From the NCBI GenBank assembly GCA_013042825.1, contig JABDPL010000169.1, forward strand, positions 1-7,399: a stretch of DNA of 7,399 bases. The letters run 5' to 3'. Shown piece by piece: positions 1-5,934 of the stretch. The first letter of the stretch is position 1. Each line of letters opens with the position of its first letter. The stretch is from Flavobacteriaceae bacterium. GTDB taxonomy: Bacteria > Bacteroidota > Bacteroidia > Flavobacteriales > Flavobacteriaceae. The translations under genes were made by a program, and so were the position numbers. The notes under the pieces are model-generated. The model ran no database searches. It saw only the letters and a program-made list of their open reading frames with translations, and had not been told where the DNA came from.

Positions 1-660
1 GTGCGTATTACCTTGATATCCGCCTAATGATTCGAAGAGGCTTTTGGTGTATGCGAAATTTGCCCCATTACATAGTATCGGACGATCAAGTCCGAATGTC
101 CCGACCGTTAGCCCCTGAAGTGCCAGAAAATCGAGAAACTGGAATTGTGACAAGAGCGTAAAATTCGGCCTGTAGCTAACCGGAGCTATGACCATCGATA
201 GGTTATTCGAATGGATGAATGCGCTTAAGGATCTCAGCCAGGTTGAAGGCAATATACAATCGGCATCGGTTGTAATGATCCAGGGGAAATCGGCCCGATC
301 GATACCACTTATCAAAGCATTCTTCTTTCCGATCCCATCAGCATGAGAATTTGTTAAAAGAGAGATTCTCAACTCGGGATGAGAGGCCCTGAACGATCGT
401 ATTATTGCCACCGAATCATCCTCGGAATGATCATCGATCATAAGGACCTGAAAGCTGTCTTTCGGATAATCTAAAACTTCGATAGATTTCAGTAATCTGA
501 GTAAATGCTGTGATTCATTTCTGAATGGAATGATGACGGAGAAGCTTGTGATGGCATTCATATCCAGATCGTTGAAAGCCTCAATACGGTTGTACCCGAT
601 CAAGACTGCTATTAAGAAAAAGGTGTAAACCAAAATAAAGATCACGCTTAATGTCCACAT
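1..660 (-). CDS. Family-2 glycosyltransferase, 3' end outside the window
   Basis: An open frame of 220 codons reads from the ATG at 660 leftward to base 1 without a stop, so the C-terminal part is missing; relatives are usually about 370 residues. A hydrophobic N-terminal segment (residues about 4-22) anchors it in the inner membrane. A GT-A fold follows: SVIIPFRNES (41-50), the nucleotide-binding acidic patch MIDDHSEDDS (74-83), GKKNALISGI (111-120) and the DxD-type metal/sugar-nucleotide motif TTDADC (130-135), then CNGANFAY (197-204). The QxxRW-type acceptor region would lie off the edge. The start is 5 nt after the stop of the upstream membrane-protein gene, with a GAGAAAA stretch about 12 nt before the ATG, so the two are almost certainly one operon. 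Family membership is clear. The sugar and acceptor are not readable from sequence; a lipid or lipid-linked acceptor is an inference from the neighbour. Confidence 0.88.
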   Translation of the reverse strand, partial: MWTLSVIFILVYTFFLIAVLIGYNRIEAFNDLDMNAITSFSVIIPFRNESQHLLRLLKSIEVLDYPKDSFQVLMIDDHSEDDSVAIIRSFRASHPELRISLLTNSHADGIGKKNALISGIDRADFPWIITTDADCILPSTWLRSLSAFIHSNNLSMVIAPVSYRPNFTLLSQFQFLDFLALQGLTVGTFGLDRPILCNGANFAYTKSLFESLGGYQGNTH

Positions 661-665
661 GACTA

Positions 666-1637
666 TCAGATGTTTTCTCTATTAATCGTCCGGTAATTCA
701 ATACGTAAAAACTTCCAAGGATTGCGGGAAAGACAAAATTCAAAATCCACATTAAGGTGATTATACTCAGTATTGTTAAGTCGTTTACACGAACTATATT
801 GAATAAATATAGGGCTATTGTGCCTTTTACCAGGACGTCTGTAAGTACAAATGTGGGAATGACTGAAGACATAAAATACATGGTGGTGATAACTATCATA
901 GCCCGTTCATAACTCACGTCGACACCAAAAAATTTAAGCATGAGATAGAACTGAAATGAGAAAATAAGATACCTTAAAATTGACAATCCAAGGGTCTGAG
1001 AACTCAGCTTCAGCGGCAGTGATTTCACAAATCGAAGCAAGGATTTGAGGCTGAAGCCCCTTAACCGTATACCCTTATGTTTAACACTGAAAACAGAAAA
1101 CAGTATAATGACAATTGCGATCAATAATAATCGGGCAATTCGAAATAAAGGCAGGTCGAGGCCATAGAGTTTCCAGAAAAAGAATAACCCCAATATCCCG
1201 AATATTACGGTTGCCCCCATTTGCATCATATGGGAGATCAGGTTTAAGGCTAGGATCTTTTTTTTCAGATCCTTTGGGAAATAGGCGGTCTTTACCGCAT
1301 AGTCTCCAATCCGATTAGGTGTGATGAGAGAAGCGGTCAATGCGGCCAGGCTTTGTTTAAGAGCCTCTGAAAAACTGATTTTCCGCACAAAACCGACTAG
1401 TTTTTTCCATTTCAGAATTTCAAAAAACCAGTTAAAAATCGACAAAAAGAGCAAAAAACAGATGTTTTTTACTGAAAAAACCTCATTTTTGATCAAAAAT
1501 TGCCAAAAAACATCAAATTTTAAATTTTCATTATTGATGAGTTTATCGTATATAAAATATCCTGCTCCTATAACGATGCTGACCTTGATTACAAAGTAGA
1601 AGAATTGCCGGGTTTTATGCGGAAGGGCTCCGAACAT
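666..1637 (-). CDS. Lysylphosphatidylglycerol synthase TM/flippase-like integral membrane protein (UPF0104-type)
   Basis: The 323-residue protein is strongly hydrophobic, with about seven or eight predicted membrane segments (roughly residues 12-30, 57-74, 93-108, 130-155, 166-183, 216-238, 245-265 and 283-312) and Lys/Arg-rich loops. The diagnostic piece is the segment SLAALTASLITPNRIGDYAV (96-115), which resembles the conserved central motif of the LPG-synthase transmembrane domain family. The soluble aminoacyl-transferase domain of true MprF is absent, so this is the stand-alone flippase-like module; such proteins are generally thought to move or handle lipids in the inner membrane, but the substrate is unknown. 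It is the first gene of a minus-strand pair with the glycosyltransferase, suggesting a shared glycolipid or lipid-linked glycan. The stretch around 1430-1550 is unusually A/T-rich, encoding Phe, Lys, Asn and Ile. The ATG at 1637 is the natural start, 49 bp from the divergent gene. Confidence 0.78.
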   Translation of the reverse strand: MFGALPHKTRQFFYFVIKVSIVIGAGYFIYDKLINNENLKFDVFWQFLIKNEVFSVKNICFLLFLSIFNWFFEILKWKKLVGFVRKISFSEALKQSLAALTASLITPNRIGDYAVKTAYFPKDLKKKILALNLISHMMQMGATVIFGILGLFFFWKLYGLDLPLFRIARLLLIAIVIILFSVFSVKHKGIRLRGFSLKSLLRFVKSLPLKLSSQTLGLSILRYLIFSFQFYLMLKFFGVDVSYERAMIVITTMYFMSSVIPTFVLTDVLVKGTIALYLFNIVRVNDLTILSIITLMWILNFVFPAILGSFYVLNYRTINRENI

Positions 1638-1686
1638 TTTAGTATCTTTCGATTGCTCTCAGCCAAAATAATACTTTTATAAGCAT
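1638..1686. promoter_or_regulatory. Divergent intergenic region with a possible plus-strand promoter
   Basis: This 49-bp gap separates divergent genes, so it should carry promoters for both. On the plus strand TACTTTTA (1672-1679) matches the Bacteroidota -7 element TAnnTTTG at 7 of 8 positions, and a TTG lies at 1653-1655, but the 16-nt spacing is shorter than the usual roughly 19-21. Transcription would begin near 1686, so the ATG at 1687 would be almost leaderless while the in-frame ATG at 1699 would have a short leader. On the minus strand only a one-base-short variant (TATTTTG) is visible, without a well-placed -33 element. Treat both as tentative. Confidence 0.3.
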
Positions 1687-2325
1687 ATGATCGGTTCAAT
1701 GTGGAAATTCAGATTATTAATTGGGATTGCTTTGGTGATTGCCGTGAATTCGTCCATAGCCCAGCCGGAGACTAATAAATGGAAATTTCATTTCGCTCTT
1801 GGAATTAACAGCCCGTTTGACAGTGATAGTTCAGATGATTTTAAATTCAATTCTGTTAACTTTCCCTCGATCAATCTGGGTATTCAGCATATGTTCAACC
1901 GGCAATGGGGCGCTAAATTCGACCTTGGCTATAACCGTGCGAAAAACGATGATAATTCAACCGAATTCAAATTGAATTATACCAGGATCAATCTCCAGGC
2001 CGTATACGATTTCAAAGATGTATTGGCATTTATGCCTTTGCGAACGGCTTTGGTATTGCATGCCGGTCCCGGTTTGAGTTTCAGTAAGCCTCTTAGTCCG
2101 TTTTCCGACAATAATTATACATATCTGAATGCATTGGCCGGACTGGAGGTGCATTACGGAGTAGCGCAAACCGTATCGGTTTATGCAGACCTCTCCTATG
2201 CTTTCGGGTTTTCAGGAGATGACAAGTATGATCCTGCCGTCGATGGATTTTCATTTAACGGTGATGTGCTTTTTTTAACTGTGGGAGTTTCGGTTTCCCT
2301 AAGCGGATGTTATTTTTGTGATTGA
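1687..2325 (+). CDS. Outer-membrane beta-barrel protein with signal peptide
   Basis: The 212-residue product starts with a clear Sec signal peptide: Lys/Arg near residues 7-9, a hydrophobic core LLIGIALVIAV (10-20) and a probable cleavage after SSIA at residue 25, leaving a mature protein beginning QPETN. The rest alternates polar and hydrophobic residues in the manner of a small porin-like barrel, with about eight strands (for example INLGIQHMF, WGAKFDLGYNRA, RINLQAVYDF, VSVYADLSYAFGF, LFLTVGVSVSL). This resembles the generic OMP_b-brl family; ligand and function are unknown. The ATG at 1699 (MWKFRLL) is an equally good or better start, giving 208 residues and a more typical signal peptide. 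The end is odd: after the last strand comes GCYFCD, with two Cys, instead of an aromatic C-terminal residue. The stop TGA overlaps the ruvC ATG (TGATG), implying coupled translation. Confidence 0.8.
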   Translation: MIGSMWKFRLLIGIALVIAVNSSIAQPETNKWKFHFALGINSPFDSDSSDDFKFNSVNFPSINLGIQHMFNRQWGAKFDLGYNRAKNDDNSTEFKLNYTRINLQAVYDFKDVLAFMPLRTALVLHAGPGLSFSKPLSPFSDNNYTYLNALAGLEVHYGVAQTVSVYADLSYAFGFSGDDKYDPAVDGFSFNGDVLFLTVGVSVSLSGCYFCD

Positions 2326-2876
2326 TGGCTGAAGAAAAAATAATCCTAGGAATCGATCCCGGTACTACCATAATGGGATTCGGACTCATAAAAGTATGTG
2401 GCAAATCAATGGAGTTTATGCAACTAAACGAATTACACCTTCGGAAGTATGAGGGCCATTACCTCAAATTGAAGTTGATATTCGATCGCACTATCGAACT
2501 TATCGATACCTATCATCCCGATGAAATCGCTATTGAAGCGCCGTTCTTTGGTAAAAACGTTCAGAGTATGCTGAAACTAGGGCGCGCACAAGGTGTGGCC
2601 ATGGCAGCTGGTCTCAGTAGGCAGGTACCCATAACAGAGTATTCACCCAAGAAAATAAAGATGGCTATCACCGGTAATGGGAATGCCTCAAAGGAACAGG
2701 TTGCAAAGATGCTTCAACAGCAACTGGGATTGAAAGAACTTCCGAAAAACTTGGATTCGACAGACGGGTTAGCAGCAGCCGTATGTCATTTCTATAATTC
2801 AGGAAAGCCTGAAGTTGGAAAGAATTATTCGGGCTGGGACGCATATGTAAAGCAAAACCAGGACCGCATCGGTTAA
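2325..2876 (+). CDS. ruvC: Holliday junction endodeoxyribonuclease RuvC
   Basis: RuvC dimers cut four-way DNA junctions symmetrically after RuvAB branch migration, completing recombinational repair. Counting from the ATG at 2325, the 183-residue protein has the full RNase H-like active site: D11 in LGIDPGTTIMGFG, E71 in IAIEAPFFGKN, and D144 and D147 in NLDSTDGLAAAVCH. The last two keep the spacing of the E. coli D138/D141 pair. Length is in the normal range (about 170-190). A TTG immediately upstream (2322) could also be read as a start and adds one Met, but the ATG in the TGATG overlap with the preceding gene is more likely. No residue expected for catalysis is missing. It lies between an outer-membrane protein gene and hemW; no ruvA or ruvB is present in the window, as is common where ruvC is unlinked. 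Confidence 0.96.
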   Translation: MAEEKIILGIDPGTTIMGFGLIKVCGKSMEFMQLNELHLRKYEGHYLKLKLIFDRTIELIDTYHPDEIAIEAPFFGKNVQSMLKLGRAQGVAMAAGLSRQVPITEYSPKKIKMAITGNGNASKEQVAKMLQQQLGLKELPKNLDSTDGLAAAVCHFYNSGKPEVGKNYSGWDAYVKQNQDRIG

Positions 2877-2891
2877 ATCAAACTCAGAGTC

Positions 2892-4025
2892 ATAGCTGGA
2901 ATTTACATCCATATCCCCTTCTGTAAACAAGCCTGTTTCTATTGTGATTTTCACTTTTCTACCTCTTTAAAGAAAAAGGATGAACTGCTGCAAGCCCTAA
3001 TCAAGGAGATCGAACTTCGACGTCAGGAACTCGCTGAGCAGGTGGTGGAAACAATTTATTTTGGAGGTGGTACTCCCAGTCTGTTGAATCGCTATGAATT
3101 GAATCAAATTTTAAACTGTATTATAGAAAATTACCAGGTAATTCAAGATCCTGAAATAACACTTGAGGCCAATCCCGATGATTTAACCGAGGATTATTTG
3201 CGTTCGCTTGCCGATTCTCGAATTAACAGGTTGAGTATAGGTATACAGTCATTCAGAGATGAGGATCTCAAACTGATGAACCGGGCCCATACGGCAGAGA
3301 TGGCTAAAAACACGCTTTCATTGGCGAAAAATCTATTCCAAAATATTTCGATAGACCTGATCTACGGCATTCCGATTTCAGACAGGAGTAAATGGCACTC
3401 TAATGTAGACATTGCTCTGGAGTATGAGATACCCCATATTTCGTCATACGCCTTAACCGTTGAGCCCAAAACAGCGCTTTATACCTTTATAAAAAAAGGC
3501 TTGATACCTGAACCCGAAGATTCAGCTGCAGAAGAGCAATTTCATCTGATGATTGAATTGTTGAACCAAGCCGGATATATACATTATGAATTATCGAATT
3601 TTGGTAAACCGGGTTATTTCAGCAAGAATAATTCGGCCTACTGGCAGGGGAAATCCTATATGGGAATCGGCCCTTCTGCCCATTCGTTTTCAGGTAAGGA
3701 ACGCAGCTGGAATGTAAGGAATAACAACCTCTATATAAAAGCATTGAACGAGGGCCGTTTACCTGCCGAACGAGAAGAATTAAGCAAGACCGATCGCTTT
3801 AATGAAATGATCATGACCGGATTAAGAACCATATGGGGTGTATCATTGGAGCAGGTGCGGGAACAATTCGGAGCGCTTTATGAAACCCACCTGATCCGGC
3901 AGTCCGAAACTTATATTAAGGAACAATTGTTGTATATTGAAAACGGCAAATTGCTGGTAACAAAAAAGGGAAAATTCCTTTCCGACGGTATTGCCAGCCA
4001 TCTATTTAAACTGAACCTTGAATGA
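2892..4025 (+). CDS. hemW: Radical SAM heme chaperone HemW, with no canonical start codon (ATA in the usual ATG position)
   Basis: HemW binds heme and passes it to respiratory-chain targets; it belongs to the HemN-like radical SAM family but is not a coproporphyrinogen dehydrogenase. Read from ATA at 2892 the product is 377 residues, the usual HemW length, beginning (M)AGIYIHIPFCKQACFYCDFH: the [4Fe-4S] cysteines are C11, C15 and C18 (CxxxCxxC). Next come the SAM-binding ETIYFGGGTPSLL (52-64), TLEANPDD, RLSIGIQSF, IDLIYGIP and YWQGKSYMGIGPSAHSF, then a C-terminal HemN_C-like region. No ATG, GTG or TTG lies in frame between the ruvC TAA (2874-2876, same frame) and the GTG at 3042; starting there would delete the cluster-binding segment. 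The HNxxYW signature reads NNSAYW. The 3' end overlaps the next gene by ATGA. Family assignment is secure; whether this copy is efficiently translated is uncertain. Confidence 0.9.
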   Translation: MAGIYIHIPFCKQACFYCDFHFSTSLKKKDELLQALIKEIELRRQELAEQVVETIYFGGGTPSLLNRYELNQILNCIIENYQVIQDPEITLEANPDDLTEDYLRSLADSRINRLSIGIQSFRDEDLKLMNRAHTAEMAKNTLSLAKNLFQNISIDLIYGIPISDRSKWHSNVDIALEYEIPHISSYALTVEPKTALYTFIKKGLIPEPEDSAAEEQFHLMIELLNQAGYIHYELSNFGKPGYFSKNNSAYWQGKSYMGIGPSAHSFSGKERSWNVRNNNLYIKALNEGRLPAEREELSKTDRFNEMIMTGLRTIWGVSLEQVREQFGALYETHLIRQSETYIKEQLLYIENGKLLVTKKGKFLSDGIASHLFKLNLE

Positions 4026-4771
4026 TCGCGCAGCTCGTTATAAATAGCAGAAAAGTAAGTGTTGATTTATCAAAACCCCTGGATATATCGATTCCGCTTA
4101 TATCCTCCTCAAAGAATGTGAATGCCTGGTATATCGGTCCGCCAAAGATCGAACCGGTCGTTTTTAAAGGATGGACAGCAGCCGTTGCCCAGGGCGCCTC
4201 TATAAATTTCAATACTATTGAATTCAATCCACATGCTCACGGTACACATACCGAGACAGCTGGGCATATAACTGAAACGGTTCATTCCATCAATAAGCAC
4301 CTCAAGCGCTTTATATTCCTGGCCGAGGTTGTAACCGTCGCTCCTGAAAAAATGGGAGATGATATGGTGATATCAAAGAAACAACTGCGCTTTGCTCTGG
4401 GAAATAAGAAAAGGGAAGCAATTGTGATAAGGACACTACCGAATACACGTGAAAAGCTGAGTAAGCAATACTCGCATACCAATCCACCATATCTGTTGGA
4501 AGAGGCCGCTATATACCTTAGGCAAAAAGGAATAAAACATTTATTGATCGATTTGCCCAGTGTGGATCGGGAAAAAGACGATGGTGTCCTGGCATCACAT
4601 CATGCGTTTTGGGATGTTAATGGAAAGATAAGGCTCGATGCAACCATAACGGAATTCATTTATGTGTCGAACAAAATTGAGGACGGGCCCTACTTATTAA
4701 ATCTTCAGATCGCTCCCTTCGAAAATGATGCCTCGCCGAGTAAACCTGTTCTTTATAAAATTATGGCTTAA
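4022..4771 (+). CDS. Cyclase-family (PF04199-like) metal-dependent hydrolase
   Basis: The 249-residue cytoplasmic protein has the cyclase/kynurenine formamidase (KynB-like) fold signature: DLSKPLDISIPL near the N terminus (15-26), FNPHAHGTHTETAGHIT (68-84) as the metal-site motif, LLIDLPSVDRE (174-184), SHHAFWD (192-198) and TEFIYV (210-215), matching the family's His...Glu second half. The classical KynB motif is HxGTHxDxPxH. Here the first His position is Ala72 with His71 and His73 on either side, and the Asp is Glu78; H76 and H82 are kept. I therefore do not name it kynB: it is probably a distinct Bacteroidota subfamily with an unknown substrate, likely an amide, lactone or ester. No tryptophan-degradation gene is nearby. 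It starts inside the hemW stop (ATGA) and ends directly before the next ATG, so it is translationally coupled in the ruvC-hemW operon. Confidence 0.87.
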   Translation: MIAQLVINSRKVSVDLSKPLDISIPLISSSKNVNAWYIGPPKIEPVVFKGWTAAVAQGASINFNTIEFNPHAHGTHTETAGHITETVHSINKHLKRFIFLAEVVTVAPEKMGDDMVISKKQLRFALGNKKREAIVIRTLPNTREKLSKQYSHTNPPYLLEEAAIYLRQKGIKHLLIDLPSVDREKDDGVLASHHAFWDVNGKIRLDATITEFIYVSNKIEDGPYLLNLQIAPFENDASPSKPVLYKIMA

Positions 4772-5398
4772 ATGGAAACGTTTCTAGGACTCATAATCGG
4801 CATTTTACTGGCTGCGATATTATTTTATGCCTGGCGATATTTTCAGAATAAAAAATTGACCAAGGAGCAATCCGTTATCCTTATAGATAAGGTTAGAAGG
4901 GTATGTAAATTTATAACGGTGGAAGGTGATTTCGCAGAGATATACCATTACGAGGATGTCAAGCAAAAATTCCTTAACATGATCACCGCACGCAAGAAAG
5001 CGCTGGTGGTCATAAATGCCAAGGCCCATATCGGATTTGACCTGAAAAAGGTAAAAATGGAAGCCGATACAAAGACCAAACGTGTTATCATAAGATCCTT
5101 TCCAAATCCAGAGGTATTATCTATAGATACCACTATAAATTATTACGATAAGCGGGATGGATACTTCAATAGGTTTGCTGCATCCGATTTGAGCGAATTG
5201 CAAATCGAAGCCAAAAAACACATCGAGGAAAAAATACCGGAGAGTGGACTGTTTGACGTGGCCAAAGGGGAAGCCCTTGAGGCCATTTCCCTGATCCAGA
5301 CCATGGTTGAGACCATTGGCTGGACTTTGGACTATTCCAGTTTGAAATTAGAATCGAACCATCCCGATCATTTAGATGCACATCGATCAGATACGTAA
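4772..5398 (+). CDS. Membrane-anchored DUF4230-family protein
   Basis: The 208-residue protein has one N-terminal membrane helix (ETFLGLIIGILLAAILFYAW, residues 2-21) followed by basic residues, so it is anchored in the inner membrane. The remainder contains the pattern I associate with DUF4230: KVRRVCKFITVEGDFAEI (40-57), ALVVINAKAHIGFDL (77-91), RVIIRSFPNPEVLSIDT (103-119) and a C-terminal amphipathic helical part (141-185). The family's biochemical role is unknown and I see no catalytic motif. Its ATG directly abuts the TAA of the cyclase gene (0 nt between), and its last 23 nt overlap the following gene in another frame. The family call rests on pattern memory and would be settled by an HMM search; the reading frame itself is certain. 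Confidence 0.75.
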   Translation: METFLGLIIGILLAAILFYAWRYFQNKKLTKEQSVILIDKVRRVCKFITVEGDFAEIYHYEDVKQKFLNMITARKKALVVINAKAHIGFDLKKVKMEADTKTKRVIIRSFPNPEVLSIDTTINYYDKRDGYFNRFAASDLSELQIEAKKHIEEKIPESGLFDVAKGEALEAISLIQTMVETIGWTLDYSSLKLESNHPDHLDAHRSDT

Positions 5399-5738
5399 TC
5401 ACTGCCTGGCAAAAAAAGGGACAACAGAAGAATTTCCGTTCGATCAGGATACCCTGGTGTTTAAGGTTATGAATAAGATGTTTGTTATCGCGCCGCTGGA
5501 CAAATGGGAACGTGGCGAAGCTACCTTAACCCTTAAATGCGACCCGGATTATACCATGGAATTAAGGGATCGTTATGAGAGCATATATCCCGGTCCTTAT
5601 GTAAGTAATAAACATTGGAACACAGTTGATCTGTTCACAGGCGAATTGCATCCGGAATTCGTTCTTGAACTCATCGATCATTCATATGATATGGTAGTCA
5701 AGGGTATGCCGAAACGGCTAAGAGACGAATTATTCTGA
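5376..5738 (+). CDS. YjbR/MmcQ-family small protein
   Basis: The 120-residue protein matches the YjbR/MmcQ family (PF04237, a double-wing, CyaY-like fold) over its full length: N-terminal helix MHIDQIRNHCLAKKGTTEEF, FPFDQDTLVFKVMNKMFVI (20-38), LTLKCDPDYTMELRDRY (51-67), the glycine/proline/Trp region IYPGPYVSNKHWNTVDL (70-86) and a C-terminal helix with HSYDMVVKGMP (97-107). Family members are often annotated as DNA-binding on structural grounds, but a specific function has not been assigned, and none can be read here. The ATG at 5376 lies 23 nt inside the DUF4230 gene and gives the normal N terminus, so the overlap appears real. It is the last gene of the run that starts at 1687, and its 3' end overlaps the convergent small gene by 9 nt. 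Confidence 0.88.
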   Translation: MHIDQIRNHCLAKKGTTEEFPFDQDTLVFKVMNKMFVIAPLDKWERGEATLTLKCDPDYTMELRDRYESIYPGPYVSNKHWNTVDLFTGELHPEFVLELIDHSYDMVVKGMPKRLRDELF

Positions 5739-5891
5739 TCGTTTCTCTTTCCTGAAGAAACCGAAGCCGAGGGGAATGATCAGGAACAAAAAAAGATAGC
5801 GGCCCGTTATCAATCCGTATAAGGTGATGGCAATTCCAACCAGTAAAAGTAGTTGCAAATAATTCTTCTTTATATTTTTATTAATTCCCAT
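5730..5891 (-). CDS. Small hydrophobic membrane protein of unknown function, 53 residues
   Basis: Read from ATG at 5891 to TAA at 5730-5732, the frame encodes MGINKNIKKNYLQLLLLVGI, then AITLYGLITGRYLFLFLIIP and LGFGFFRKEKRSE. It has a basic N terminus, two adjacent hydrophobic segments (about 12-28 and 31-46) separated by TGR, and a charged Lys/Arg/Glu tail, which is a typical layout for a two-helix hairpin with both ends in the cytoplasm. The gene is under 60 codons and easily missed. Support comes from this ordered composition, from filling an otherwise empty gap between two plus-strand genes, and from a perfect TAnnTTTG element 19 nt before its start. I recognise no family. It converges on the YjbR gene with a 9-nt tail overlap. 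Confidence 0.62.
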   Translation of the reverse strand: MGINKNIKKNYLQLLLLVGIAITLYGLITGRYLFLFLIIPLGFGFFRKEKRSE

Positions 5892-5901
5892 TTCTAAGGG
5901 T

Positions 5902-5909
5902 TAAATTTA
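5902..5909 (+). promoter_or_regulatory. Possible -7 element for the lyase-dehydrogenase operon
   Basis: TAAATTTA matches TAnnTTTG at 7 of 8 positions and would place a start site near 5915, 20 nt before the ATG at 5935. No TTG is found at the normal -33 distance, and A/T-rich DNA makes such matches common. It directly abuts the opposite-strand element at 5910-5917. Confidence 0.25.
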
Positions 5910-5917
5910 CAAAACTA
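5910..5917 (-). promoter_or_regulatory. Bacteroidota-type -7 promoter element for the small membrane protein gene
   Basis: The minus strand reads TAGTTTTG here, an exact match to TAnnTTTG. Transcription would start about 6 nt further on, near 5904, leaving a leader of roughly 13 nt before the ATG at 5891. I could not find a well-placed TTG -33 element upstream, so the assignment rests on the -7 match and its position. Confidence 0.4.
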
Positions 5918-5934
5918 ATACCAACCGATTACCT

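Noticed and set aside
1252..1273. Inverted repeat AGGATCT/AGATCCT around an eight-base T run, reading as an A8 homopolymer on the coding (minus) strand of the flippase-like gene
   Set aside because: It looks like a small terminator or slippery site, but it lies in the middle of an intact membrane-protein frame (encoding DLKKKIL), the stem is only 7 bp and there is no alternative frame of interest. Probably a coincidence in Lys-rich coding sequence.
1485..1500. Perfect 16-base palindrome ATTTTTGATCAAAAAT
   Set aside because: It sits inside the most A/T-rich coding stretch of the flippase-like gene and encodes part of FLIKNE; it is far from any promoter, so chance is more likely than an operator.
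1115..1599. Plus-strand open frames of 67 and 92 codons opposite the flippase-like gene
   Set aside because: Low-complexity translations without any family pattern, fully antisense to a well-supported membrane protein gene.
3042..4025. Calling hemW as a shorter gene beginning at the GTG at 3042
   Set aside because: That start removes the CxxxCxxC cluster while the preceding 50 codons encode a textbook HemW N terminus, so the shorter model is an artefact of the missing canonical start.
5741..5761. Inverted repeat GTTTCT...AGAAAC just after the YjbR stop codon
   Set aside because: The 6-bp stem is weak with a 9-nt loop and no T-tract follows on either strand; it is also within the coding part of the convergent small gene. 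Not convincing as a terminator.
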